DNA of 64,000 bases from Marinobacterium weihaiense (GTDB lineage Bacteria > Pseudomonadota > Gammaproteobacteria > Pseudomonadales > Balneatricaceae). A program made the translations under genes and the position numbers. Below the pieces are notes generated by a model, which searched no databases, was not told where the DNA came from, and saw nothing but the letters and a program-made list of their open reading frames with translations. Below are positions 26,531-34,569 of this stretch, piece by piece. The DNA is taken from assembly GCF_019061305.1 (NCBI RefSeq), contig NZ_JAHQZT010000008.1, forward strand, positions 1-64,000. The letters are read 5' to 3'. Positions within the stretch are counted from its first letter, which is position 1; the number at the start of each line of letters is the position of its first letter.

Positions 26531-27025
26531 ATGCTGAAAAAAATCATTCTGGCACTGGTGCTGATTCCAGCACTGCTGATGCTCTTTTTGTGGCAAGTGC
26601 AGCCGGCCTGGTGGCTGACGGCCAAGGCGCAATGGCTGGCCGAGTTCAATGCTGAACGGGCCGAGCAGACGGCACACTGGCGTGGGCTGGGCACACGGCT
26701 GGGGCAGTCGGCCGACCAGGCCGCCTGCCTGGATCGGGCATTAACCGACTTCGATGGCTGTACCGGCTTTGAGTGCACGGTCAACTATGGCCGTTTTCTC
26801 AATGCCTGTTTGGCCGTGGCGGCGCCGGCCGATGGTTTTTGCGAGGACGTACCAGCGTTTCGCGAAGAGCCCACGGAAGATGACAAGACCTGGGCCAAGC
26901 ACGCTTGCTGGGACCGCAACATTCGGGGGGAAGGCTGCCGTTTGCTGATGCGTCAGCAGCAGCTGTTCTGCAGCCGTCCCGAGGGGGCTGATGCGGCCGC
27001 GGCTGGCGCTGAGGCAGACCGCTAG
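26531..27025 (+). CDS. Cysteine-rich membrane-anchored or exported protein, unknown function
   Basis: A 164-residue protein of no recognised family. It has an N-terminal hydrophobic helix (KKIILALVLIPALLMLFLW) that is either a signal anchor or signal peptide. It is followed by a soluble part with eight cysteines (ACLD, DGCTG, FECTV, NACLA, GFCED, HACWD, EGCRL, LFCS), an even number that suits disulfide bonding in the periplasm. The C-terminus is Ala-rich. It appears cotranscribed with yjaG and the preceding small membrane protein. Confidence 0.65.
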   Translation: MLKKIILALVLIPALLMLFLWQVQPAWWLTAKAQWLAEFNAERAEQTAHWRGLGTRLGQSADQAACLDRALTDFDGCTGFECTVNYGRFLNACLAVAAPADGFCEDVPAFREEPTEDDKTWAKHACWDRNIRGEGCRLLMRQQQLFCSRPEGADAAAAGAEADR

Positions 27026-27960
27026 GCTGTCAGTACCAGCTTGCCACGGATGTGGCCCTGGCTGCTCAGCTGATGGGCCTTGGCGGCCTCCGAGAGCGGC
27101 AGGGTATCGGCCACGTTGAGCATGACCTTGCCGCTGGACGCCAGCATTGACAGATCATGCAATTGGGCCGCGTCAGGCCGGGCCCGTATGCCCTTGACCC
27201 TGAGTCCGCGTGCCTCTCCGGCCGCCACCACCTCGGCGGCGGTCACGGACGGCAGCGTGACCATCAGGCCGTGCGGATTGAGACAATCCAGCGCACGGAT
27301 GGCCGTGTCGCCACCCACCCCGTCAATGATCAGGTCGGCATCATGAATCAGGTTTTCCACCTGCTGTCGACCATAGTCGATGACATCGTCGCAGCCCAGG
27401 CTCTGCAGGAAGCACTTGTTGCCGGATGATGCCGTGCCGATAACATGGGCGCCCTTCCACTTGGCCAGCTGAGCCGCCAGGTGTCCCACGCCCCCGGCGG
27501 CCGCCAGCACCAGCACCGACTGGCCGGCCTTGAGCTGGCCGACCTCGAACAGCGCCTGCCAAGCGGTCAGACCTGCCAGCCCCAGACCTGCTGCCGTGAC
27601 CGGGTCCAGAGCGGCCGGGCGTAGACAGAGCTGGTCGGCCGGCGCCACCAGGTGCTCGGCGTAGCAGCCGGCAGGGTGTGGGAAGCGCACGAACCCCATC
27701 ACCTCGTCACCGCTGCGCAGCGTGTCGACGCCTTCTCCCAGCGCCTCCACCGTGCCGGCACACTCCCAGCCGGGACAGAAGGGCAGGGCCTCGATGAAGC
27801 CGCTGGCGCCGCCACCGGAACAGGTCTTCCAGTCGATCGGGTTGACACCGGCAGCACGCATGCGGAGCAGTACTTCGCCGGGGCCGGGCTGAGGGATATC
27901 CACCTCGTCCTGTTGCAGGTTTTCCGGGCCGCCAAAGTCATGGATGCGCATTGCTTTCAT
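27022..27960 (-). CDS. Zinc-independent MDR-family quinone oxidoreductase
   Basis: A 312-residue medium-chain reductase. The catalytic GroES-like domain contains MRAAGVNPIDWKT and GWECAGTVEALGEGV. The Rossmann domain has VLVLAAAGGVGHLAAQLAKWKGAHVIGTAS, typical of NADPH:quinone reductases (described here in two parts: VLVLAAAGGVGHLAAQLA and KGAHVIGTAS). The zinc ligands of alcohol dehydrogenases are absent. Substrate is uncertain. It overlaps the convergent cysteine-rich gene by 4 bp and is divergent from cysZ. Confidence 0.85.
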   Translation of the reverse strand: MKAMRIHDFGGPENLQQDEVDIPQPGPGEVLLRMRAAGVNPIDWKTCSGGGASGFIEALPFCPGWECAGTVEALGEGVDTLRSGDEVMGFVRFPHPAGCYAEHLVAPADQLCLRPAALDPVTAAGLGLAGLTAWQALFEVGQLKAGQSVLVLAAAGGVGHLAAQLAKWKGAHVIGTASSGNKCFLQSLGCDDVIDYGRQQVENLIHDADLIIDGVGGDTAIRALDCLNPHGLMVTLPSVTAAEVVAAGEARGLRVKGIRARPDAAQLHDLSMLASSGKVMLNVADTLPLSEAAKAHQLSSQGHIRGKLVLTA

Positions 27961-28024
27961 GTTAATCTCCCCGATTTCACGGCCATGGCTGGCCGTTCGC
28001 AGTCGTTATTATCCACAAGAGTAA

Positions 28025-28037
28025 AGTGATCTTCACT
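28025..28037. promoter_or_regulatory. Small palindrome in the qor-like/cysZ divergent region
   Basis: AGTGA-TCT-TCACT is a perfect inverted repeat between two divergent starts. It could be an operator; no regulator is identified. Confidence 0.25.
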
Positions 28038-28068
28038 GATCTGGCAAACTTTGTTGCAAGGAGAGTCC

Positions 28069-28830
28069 ATGCGAGCCAATCCCGTTCGTGGCGCCGGCTA
28101 TCTGCTGCGCGGCGCTGCCATGCTGCCCCAACCCGGCCTGCGTCGCTTTGTGCTGGTGCCGCTGATTGTCAATGTGCTGCTGTTTATCGGCGCAATCTGG
28201 TTCTTGATCGAGCAGTTCTCGGTCTGGGTCGACTACTGGCTCGGGTTTCTGCCGCAGTGGGCCGATTTTCTGTACTGGGCATTTTGGCCCGTTTTCGCCC
28301 TGCTGGTGCTGGTGCTGGTGTATTACGGCTTCTCCATCGTGGCCAACCTGATTGCAGCGCCGTTCAACGGCTTTCTGTCGGAGAAAGTGGAGACACAACT
28401 GCGGGGCGAACCGGTGACGGACGAGGGCTGGGGCGAGTTGCTGGCCATGATTCCGCGTTCCCTGGCGCGTGAATTGCACAAGCTGGCCTATTATCTGCCG
28501 CGCCTGCTGTTGGTGTTTGCCATTACCTTCATTCCGGTGGTCAATCTGGTGGCGCCGCTGCTCTGGTTCCTGTTCGGTGCCTGGATGATGTCGATCCAGT
28601 ACTGCGATTATCCGATGGACAACAACAAGGTGAGCTTCGGTCAGATGCGTCAGTTGATGAAGACGCGACGGGTGACCTCGATCGGCTTTGGCGGACTGGT
28701 ACAGCTGGGCATGCTGATACCGGTGGTCAACCTGATTCTCATGCCGGCGGCAGTCGTGGGCGCCACCATTTTCTGGGTTGAAGAGTATGCCGGTGAGGTA
28801 CGTGATATCAGCCCGCGTCCGTCTCCCTGA
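28069..28830 (+). CDS. cysZ: Sulfate transporter CysZ
   Basis: A 253-residue inner membrane protein that mediates sulfate uptake for cysteine synthesis. It shows the family segments NPVRGAGYLLRGAAML, LRRFVLVPLIVNVLLF, VANLIAAPFNGFLSEKVE and the C-terminal FGGLVQLGMLIPVVNLILMPAAVVGAT (cited as VNLILMPAAVVGAT). The start is the ATG after AAGGAGA. No other cys genes are adjacent. Its 3' end overlaps phoR by 23 bp. Confidence 0.9.
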   Translation: MRANPVRGAGYLLRGAAMLPQPGLRRFVLVPLIVNVLLFIGAIWFLIEQFSVWVDYWLGFLPQWADFLYWAFWPVFALLVLVLVYYGFSIVANLIAAPFNGFLSEKVETQLRGEPVTDEGWGELLAMIPRSLARELHKLAYYLPRLLLVFAITFIPVVNLVAPLLWFLFGAWMMSIQYCDYPMDNNKVSFGQMRQLMKTRRVTSIGFGGLVQLGMLIPVVNLILMPAAVVGATIFWVEEYAGEVRDISPRPSP

Positions 28831-30115
28831 CCGGCACTACCATGTCGGGCGTGAAGTGGCAGGTAAAGGTGCTGCCTTCGCCTGGTGTGCTGTCGATGCT
28901 CAGGTGCGCGCCGTGGCGCATCAGCACGTGCTTGACGATGGCCAAGCCCAGGCCGGTGCCGCCGCTGGCGGATGAGCGGCTCTCATCGATGCGGTAGAAA
29001 CGCTCGGTCAGGCGCGGCAGGTGCATGGGTTCGATGCCGATGCCGTCATCGCTGACAGAAAAATGCCCACCCTGGCTGTCCACCTGCCAGCGCAGTGTGA
29101 TGGTGCCGTTGTCCGGGGTATAGCGCACGGCGTTGAACACCAGGTTGGAAAAGGCGCTGCGCAGTTCGTTTTCCTGTCCCAGCAGGTCATATTCGGAATC
29201 CAGTTCCAGCACGAAGTGATGGCCACGGCCAGTGGCCAGGGCCTCGCCGTCTTCATGAATCTGGCGAATCAGGGAATGAATCAGGATCGGATGCTCGTCG
29301 CTGATGTGCTGACTGGCTTCCAGCCGTGACAGCAGCAGCAGATCGGTGACCAGGCTCTCCATGCGTCGAGCCTGTTGCTGCATCTGCCCCAGGCCGCGCT
29401 GCAGGGGGCGCGGCAGCTCCTGATCGAGAAACGTTTCAAGGTAGCCCCGGATCACGGTCAGCGGGGTGCGCAGTTCGTGGGACGCATTGGCCACGAAGTC
29501 CTGGCGGGTCTGTTCCAGACGCAGCAGTCGGGTGATATCGCGTGCTACCAGCAGGCGGTCGCCCTCGCCGAACTTGGTGATCTGGTATTGCAGCTGCAGA
29601 TCGCTGTTGACCGGTGAGGGCAATTCTAACGGTTCCTGGTAATGCCCCTTGCGGAAGTAGCGCACGAAACGTGGATCACGCAGCAGGTTCATCAGCGGTT
29701 TGCCGCGGTCGGAGGTGGCCTTGAGCCCCAGCAGGCGGTCGGCTGAACGGTTCCACCACTCCAGGTTGTGATGGCTGTCGATGATCACGATGGCATCGCT
29801 GAGCGCCGCCGAGGACTGCTGGAAGCGGGAGATGATGCCACGCAGGTGCTGCTCACGGGCGCGGCTGCGCTTCTGCAGCCTGGCCAATTCATCAAACAGG
29901 TCGCCCCAGGCACCCCCGGCTTCGGGCGGCTCTGATCCGTCTTCACGGTGCAGCCAGTCGCTGAGGCGGTTGAAGCTGCGGATCTGCTGCACGCCCCAGA
30001 TCAGCAGGCCGGCACTCAGGCCAACCATGGCGTGGCCGAACAGAGCACCGGCTATCAGACCGGCGGTGGCCAGCAGCAGCAGACTGATCAGCAGGGCGTG
30101 ACGTGTTACATGCAT
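28808..30115 (-). CDS. phoR: Phosphate regulon sensor kinase PhoR
   Basis: A 435-residue membrane kinase that senses the state of the Pst transporter through PhoU and controls PhoB. Two close spans (residues ~8-45) are followed by a charged linker. A PAS domain (about 100-195, IVIIDSHHNLEWWNRSADRLLG in part) comes next, then HisKA with His213 in ANASHELRTPLTVIRGYLE, N-box NLVFNAVRYTP, SDDGIGIEP and GTGLGLAIVKHVL. It lacks a large periplasmic domain, as expected for PhoR. It lies 47 bp after phoB. Confidence 0.96.
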   Translation of the reverse strand: MHVTRHALLISLLLLATAGLIAGALFGHAMVGLSAGLLIWGVQQIRSFNRLSDWLHREDGSEPPEAGGAWGDLFDELARLQKRSRAREQHLRGIISRFQQSSAALSDAIVIIDSHHNLEWWNRSADRLLGLKATSDRGKPLMNLLRDPRFVRYFRKGHYQEPLELPSPVNSDLQLQYQITKFGEGDRLLVARDITRLLRLEQTRQDFVANASHELRTPLTVIRGYLETFLDQELPRPLQRGLGQMQQQARRMESLVTDLLLLSRLEASQHISDEHPILIHSLIRQIHEDGEALATGRGHHFVLELDSEYDLLGQENELRSAFSNLVFNAVRYTPDNGTITLRWQVDSQGGHFSVSDDGIGIEPMHLPRLTERFYRIDESRSSASGGTGLGLAIVKHVLMRHGAHLSIDSTPGEGSTFTCHFTPDMVVPVRETDAG

Positions 30116-30162
30116 CGCGGAACTCCATCCTGAAGGCGATCATGCCGGTGGGGCCGGCGGAT

Positions 30163-30858
30163 TCAGGCCACCTGTGCCGAGAAGCGGTAGCCGGTACCGC
30201 GCACGGTTTGCACCAAGTAGTCATGGCGTTCGCCCAGTGCCTTGCGCAGACGACGGATGTGTACATCCACGGTGCGCTCTTCGACATAGACGTTGCCGCC
30301 CCAGACCATGTCCAGCAGCTGGCTGCGGGAGTAGGCGCGGTCAGGGTGGGTCATGAAAAACTGCAGCAGGCGAAACTCGGTCGGTCCCAACTCCAGCGGT
30401 TGGCTGTCGGCCGTCACCCGATGGGACACCGGATCCAGCGTCAGGCCATCCACGGTCACTGGCTCCTCGACACCCTTGGGCGTGGTACGGCGCAACACGG
30501 CCTTGAGGCGTGCCACCAGCTCGCGCGGCGAAAACGGCTTGGTGATGTAGTCATCCACACCCGTTTCCAGTCCCTTGATCTTGTTGTCCTCGTCTGTTTT
30601 CGCGGTCAGCATGATGATCGGAATATCGGCGGTGACTTCGTCCTTGCGCAGGCGACGGGCAAACTCGATCCCGCTGGTGCCGGGCATCATCCAGTCCAGC
30701 AGTACCATATCGGGCTTGTTGTCCACGATCTGGGCATGCGCGTCCTGGGCGTTGTCGGCTTCGCTGCATTCGTAGCCGGCCATTTCCAGCGCAACGGCGA
30801 TCATCTCGCGGATCGGTGCTTCGTCGTCGACGATCAGCACGCGTTTGGATGCAGACAT
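30163..30858 (-). CDS. phoB: Phosphate regulon response regulator PhoB
   Basis: A 231-residue OmpR-family regulator that activates Pho promoters. The receiver has VDDEAP, Asp55 in [11 protein letters not shown] and Lys in [10 protein letters not shown]. The DNA-binding winged helix includes [22 protein letters not shown] (partly quoted as [16 protein letters not shown]), [19 protein letters not shown] and [10 protein letters not shown]. The ATG of MSASKRVL follows GAGGCAG; an upstream in-frame ATG lacks a ribosome site. A Pho box precedes the gene, so it is autoregulated with phoR. Confidence 0.97.
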   Translation of the reverse strand: MSASKRVLIVDDEAPIREMIAVALEMAGYECSEADNAQDAHAQIVDNKPDMVLLDWMMPGTSGIEFARRLRKDEVTADIPIIMLTAKTDEDNKIKGLETGVDDYITKPFSPRELVARLKAVLRRTTPKGVEEPVTVDGLTLDPVSHRVTADSQPLELGPTEFRLLQFFMTHPDRAYSRSQLLDMVWGGNVYVEERTVDVHIRRLRKALGERHDYLVQTVRGTGYRFSAQVA

Positions 30859-30897
30859 CGTTTTCTGCCTCATCTACAGGTGTTATCGGAAGCCTTT

Positions 30898-30931
30898 ATT
30901 ACAAGACGTTTCCGTTACACTAATATGACAC
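30898..30931 (-). promoter_or_regulatory. Pho box and -10 of the phoBR operon
   Basis: On the minus strand, GTGTCAT-ATTA-GTGTAAC resembles the Pho box (two CTGTCAT-like 7-mers with a 4-bp spacer). After exactly 10 bp comes TGTAAT as -10. This is the standard class of PhoB-activated promoter lacking a -35. Confidence 0.7.
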
Positions 30932-30981
30932 AGATGCAGCAGAACCGATATTTGCTCAAAAAGACCAATACTTTCCGTGGC

Positions 30982-31863
30982 TTATCGGCTGGCATAGTCC
31001 AGTACGATGCCCACCAGTACGGCCAGTTCGGCATAGTGATTGTTGAGAAAGGCCTGGAAGCAGGGCATGCGTTCACGGTGGCGGATCAGCCACTGCTGGT
31101 AGGCAAAATAGCCTAACGCCGCGGCCAGGCCCAGATAGTACCAGTGCCCCAGTTGTTCCAGCATGCCGACCCATGCCAGCACGATCAGGGCGGCCAGCTG
31201 CAGCAGGCCCACGATCCGTTTGTCATGCCGGCCGAACAGCACAGCGGTGGACTTGACCCCGATCTTCAGGTCATCGTCGCGGTCCACCATGGCATATTGA
31301 GTATCGTAGGCCACGGTCCACAGCAGCTTGGCAGCGTACAGCAGCCAGGCCGTGAGCGGGACCTGTTCTTGAATGGCGGTAAAGGCCATGGGGATGGCCC
31401 AGCCGAAGGCTGCACCCAGCACCAGCTGCGGCAGGTGGGTATAGCGCTTCATGAACGGGTAGACAAACGCCAGGGCCAGGCCGCCGAATGACATCAGGAC
31501 AGTCATCGTATTGGTCAGCAGTACCAGCAGGAACGCTGCCAGCATCAAGCCGACAAAGAGCCCCAGTGCCTCGCGTTCGGTGACCCGCCCCGAGGGCAGC
31601 GGGCGCTGGTAGGTGCGCTTGACGTGGCCGTCGATATGACGGTCGGCGTAGTCGTTGATGACGCAGCCGGCGGAGCGGGTCAGGAACACGCCCAGACAGA
31701 AAATCAGCAGCAGCGGCAGTGACGGCACACCCTCGGCGGCGATCCACAGCGCCCACAGGGTCGGCCAGAGCAACAGGTAGGTACCGATCGGCTTGTCGGC
31801 CCGCATCAGGTGGATGTAGGCCAACAGGCGGTCTTTCAGGGGACGTGCGGCTGGGGTCTGCAA
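30982..31863 (-). CDS. ubiA: 4-hydroxybenzoate octaprenyltransferase UbiA
   Basis: A 293-residue membrane prenyltransferase that joins the polyprenyl tail to 4-hydroxybenzoate in ubiquinone synthesis. Both Asp-rich motifs are present: NDYADRHID near residue 72 and YAMVDRDDD further on. The start is predicted as TTG ([14 protein letters not shown]) because AGGAG lies 7 bp upstream and the only ATGs in frame are deep inside ubiC. The length then equals the usual ~290. It follows ubiC by 22 bp and precedes phoB. Confidence 0.94.
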   Translation of the reverse strand: MQTPAARPLKDRLLAYIHLMRADKPIGTYLLLWPTLWALWIAAEGVPSLPLLLIFCLGVFLTRSAGCVINDYADRHIDGHVKRTYQRPLPSGRVTEREALGLFVGLMLAAFLLVLLTNTMTVLMSFGGLALAFVYPFMKRYTHLPQLVLGAAFGWAIPMAFTAIQEQVPLTAWLLYAAKLLWTVAYDTQYAMVDRDDDLKIGVKSTAVLFGRHDKRIVGLLQLAALIVLAWVGMLEQLGHWYYLGLAAALGYFAYQQWLIRHRERMPCFQAFLNNHYAELAVLVGIVLDYASR

Positions 31864-31885
31864 CTCGAAGCTCCTGCTTGCTGAT

Positions 31886-32428
31886 TCAGAGCGGGTATTG
31901 TACGTGCTCCATCTCGGGGAGAAAAACCTCGCATACCAGCAGCGGCTTGCCGTGCAGGCGGAACACCGAACGTCGGGCCCAGTAGTGCTGGCGGTCCTCA
32001 TCACGCAGGCAGCAGGCCATCAGCGGGCTGCGTGTCAGGCTGGGGTCGCTGAACATCAGCGAGCCGAGCGAGCGGTTACCGAGCAATGTGAGACGACGTT
32101 CGCGGCCGGTGAGAGTGGCGGCGGGCAGCACCGAGCGGGCATAGACCCAGGGGGTGCCGTTACGGCCCAGCAGTTCCACCTCGCGGATCAGGGCCAGCTG
32201 GCGCGGCGGCATCCCCAGTGCGCGGGCCTCGTCGGCGGTGGGGGTGTCCCAGCGCTGGGCCAGCACGCGCACGGCAAATTCGCCGCCGGCGGCGCGGGTC
32301 AGGCGCTGCGTCAATGAGCCGCGATCCTGCAGCCAGGGCCGCCAGTGATGCGGCGCGGCATGGCTACCCTCGGCCAGGGTCCAGTGTTTGGGCGTGAGTG
32401 GAGCAAGCAGGGCGGTGCGGGCTGACAC
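31886..32428 (-). CDS. ubiC: Chorismate pyruvate-lyase UbiC
   Basis: A 180-residue enzyme that converts chorismate to 4-hydroxybenzoate plus pyruvate, the first committed ubiquinone step. The family arrangement is visible: [42 protein letters not shown] and a C-terminal [20 protein letters not shown]. The product feeds UbiA, encoded directly downstream. Its upstream region is a gene-free gap with repeat elements. Confidence 0.94.
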   Translation of the reverse strand: MSARTALLAPLTPKHWTLAEGSHAAPHHWRPWLQDRGSLTQRLTRAAGGEFAVRVLAQRWDTPTADEARALGMPPRQLALIREVELLGRNGTPWVYARSVLPAATLTGRERRLTLLGNRSLGSLMFSDPSLTRSPLMACCLRDEDRQHYWARRSVFRLHGKPLLVCEVFLPEMEHVQYPL

Positions 32429-32518
32429 GTACGAATTTCCGGCAGTTCGAAAGCGGCTGAGTGTAGCATTTTACGGCGCTGGCTGCCTGTGGGTGAACCG
32501 AAGGTAATGGTCTGCGTG

Positions 32519-32620
32519 GGTAATGGGGTTAAATCTGGCGGACACGCCATAAACCATCCTTGGGGCTCGGCTGCGGCCTTCCCTGGCCGCAGACGGTCAG
32601 CCAGACTCAACCCCATTACC
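32519..32620. repeat. Intergenic hairpin repeat, element A1
   Basis: A 12-bp inverted repeat GGTAATGGGGTT / AACCCCATTACC bounds about 100 bp. Inside is a perfect hairpin CTGCGGCC-TTCCCT-GGCCGCAG. The left part (GACACGCCATAAA, then CCATCC and GGGGCTCGGCTGC) recurs in element B1 at 43077, and the core hairpin with its xTCCCT loop recurs in B2. No open reading frame with coding character is present. Confidence 0.75.
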
Positions 32621-32727
32621 CCTATGGCGAGTACGGGGGTACATCTGTCTTCGCAGTCATGTATATCGAAATAATGAATTGGCCCAGCCGCTGAAACGAG
32701 TTGGCACTCTGTTGTGGAGGGGGCGTG

Positions 32728-32856
32728 GTGATGGGTATGTGCAACCGTCTGCCGCCAGGCCGAAAATAGCTCCTGTATGTTCGGTATTTCCGCCATCCAT
32801 GGCGGCCAGTGGCGGCAGTCGAGCGGTCATGGATGACGTATAGCGAGTCGCACATG
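32728..32856 (-). repeat. Intergenic hairpin repeat, element A2
   Basis: Read on the minus strand, TGCGAC..CGTCATCC.TGACCGCT..CTGCCGCC matches B2 at 36 of 42 positions. The middle (CCGCCATGGATGGCGG, AATACCGAA, CAGGAGC, TTTTCGGCC) matches B1 at roughly 52 of 61. The element is therefore a mosaic of the two units found at 43 kb. Together with A1 it accounts for most of the 480-bp gap between phoU and ubiC; the rest shows nothing I can assign. Confidence 0.75.
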
Positions 32857-32908
32857 CACGGCACCACTGCCTGTCAGTCGCTGGCCTTTTGTTGTACGCA
32901 TCTGTTGC

Positions 32909-33667
32909 TCAGTCGTCGCTGTCCTCGTCCTGCAGGCTACCTTCGGACTCTTCCTGCACGGTGCGCTTGAGCTGCTTCAGGCTCTGGTGACGCACGTCGG
33001 TGCCGCTGACCTGGTAGATCAAGTGCTCGGACAGGTTGCGGGCGTGGTCGCCGATGCGTTCCAGGCTGCGCAGCACCCAGATCACATTGAGCACGTTGGA
33101 GATGGCGCGGGCATCTTCCATCATGTAGGTGACCAGCGAGCGCATGGCGGTGCGGTATTCCTGGTCCACGTTCTTGTCCTGCTTGGCGACGCGGTAGGCC
33201 ATCTCCAGATCGTTGCGGGCAAACGCGGTGAGGATATCCTTGACCATGTCACGCACCAGGTTGCCGATATGGCGCACTTCCTGGAAGCCACGTTGGTTGG
33301 CACCGCTGTCGGCCAGTTCGATCGCCATCTTGCAGATGCGGGTGGCTTCATCGCCGATGCGTTCCAGATCGGACACCGCCCGGCTGATTGACACGATCAG
33401 GCGCAGGTCGCTGGCTGCCGGCTGGCGACGGGCGATGGTGGTGGTGCACTGCTCGTCGATCATCAGCTCCATGGCATTGGTCTGCTGATCGATGCGGCGT
33501 GACTGCTCCGCCAGTTCGACGTCACCGGTGAGCAGCGCCTCGACGGCGTCGCTGACCTGACGTTCGACAATGCCGCCCATGGTCAGCATCTGGGTGCGGA
33601 TTTTTTCCAGCTCTTCGTTGAATTGCTGGGAAATATGGGTCGAGTAATTCGCGTTTTCGAGTTCCAT
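32909..33667 (-). CDS. phoU: Phosphate transport system regulator PhoU
   Basis: A 252-residue all-helical protein with two PhoU repeats. It links Pst activity to PhoR and damps Pho signalling. Visible features are HISQQFNEELEKIRTQMLTMGG at the start (partly quoted as QFNEELEKIRTQML), RRQPAASDLRLIVS, DLERIGDEATRICKMA and the repeat-2 counterpart SLERIGDHARNLSEHLIY. The start MELENANYS follows GGAGAAG. It lies 29 bp after pstB and ends the pst operon. Confidence 0.96.
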   Translation of the reverse strand: MELENANYSTHISQQFNEELEKIRTQMLTMGGIVERQVSDAVEALLTGDVELAEQSRRIDQQTNAMELMIDEQCTTTIARRQPAASDLRLIVSISRAVSDLERIGDEATRICKMAIELADSGANQRGFQEVRHIGNLVRDMVKDILTAFARNDLEMAYRVAKQDKNVDQEYRTAMRSLVTYMMEDARAISNVLNVIWVLRSLERIGDHARNLSEHLIYQVSGTDVRHQSLKQLKRTVQEESEGSLQDEDSDD

Positions 33668-33696
33668 GATCTTCTCCGTTGCTGATACGGGCCACA

Positions 33697-34530
33697 TTAG
33701 CCGTAACGGCCGGTGATGTAGTCTTCAGTCTGTTTCTTTTCCGGTTTGGTGAACAGCGCATCGGTGGCACCGAACTCGATCAGGTCGCCCATGTACATGA
33801 ACGCGGTGTAGTCGGACACACGCGCCGCCTGTTGCATGTTGTGGGTCACGATGACGATGGTGAAATCGTTCTTGAGTTCGTGGATCAGCTCCTCGATCTT
33901 CAGGGTGGAGATCGGGTCCAGCGCCGAAGCAGGTTCGTCCAGCAGCAGCACTTCCGGCTTGACCGCCACGGTGCGGGCGATGACCAGACGCTGCTGCTGA
34001 CCGCCGGACATGCCCAGCGCGCTTTCGTGCAGACGGTCTTTCACTTCATCCCAGAGCGCGGCGGAGCGCAGCGCCCACTCGACGGTTTCGTCGATGACGC
34101 GCTTCTTGTTGATGCCCTGAATACGCAGGCCGTAGGCAACGTTCTCATAGATCGACTTGGGGAAGGGGTTCGGCTTCTGGAACACCATGCCGACGCGGCG
34201 GCGCAGATCGGCCACGTTGACGGTGCGATCATAGATGTTGTCCCCGTCCAGCAGCAGCTGGCCAGAGATGCTGCAGTTGTCGACCAGATCGTTCATGCGG
34301 TTGAAGCAGCGCAGCAGGGTGGACTTGCCGCAGCCGGACGGGCCGATGAACGCGGTGACGCGGTTCTTGGGGATATCCATGTTGATGCCGTGCAGCGCTT
34401 CCTTGTCACCGTAGCTCAGGCGCAGGTCCTGGACCTGCAGGGTAATCTGCTCGTCAGCCAGGTTGAGGTTGCTGTCGCCGCGCTGCATGGAGGCAATATC
34501 GATGGCGTGGGTTTTGGCTTCACTGGTCAT
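33697..34530 (-). CDS. pstB: Phosphate ABC transporter ATPase PstB
   Basis: The 277-residue ATPase of the high-affinity phosphate importer. It shows Walker [21 protein letters not shown]-loop VFQKPNPFP, signature MSGGQQQR, Walker [14 protein letters not shown] and switch VTHNMQQA. The ~30-residue N-terminal extension before the ABC domain is longer than in E. coli. It sits between pstA and phoU. Confidence 0.97.
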   Translation of the reverse strand: MTSEAKTHAIDIASMQRGDSNLNLADEQITLQVQDLRLSYGDKEALHGINMDIPKNRVTAFIGPSGCGKSTLLRCFNRMNDLVDNCSISGQLLLDGDNIYDRTVNVADLRRRVGMVFQKPNPFPKSIYENVAYGLRIQGINKKRVIDETVEWALRSAALWDEVKDRLHESALGMSGGQQQRLVIARTVAVKPEVLLLDEPASALDPISTLKIEELIHELKNDFTIVIVTHNMQQAARVSDYTAFMYMGDLIEFGATDALFTKPEKKQTEDYITGRYG

Positions 34531-34569
34531 ATCGGTAAACCTTCAAATTTAATCAGTCAGTTGCGGCGA

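Noticed and set aside
30103-31116. 337-codon open frame on the plus strand over phoB and ubiA
   Set aside because: Crosses two conserved minus-strand genes and the phoB Pho box.
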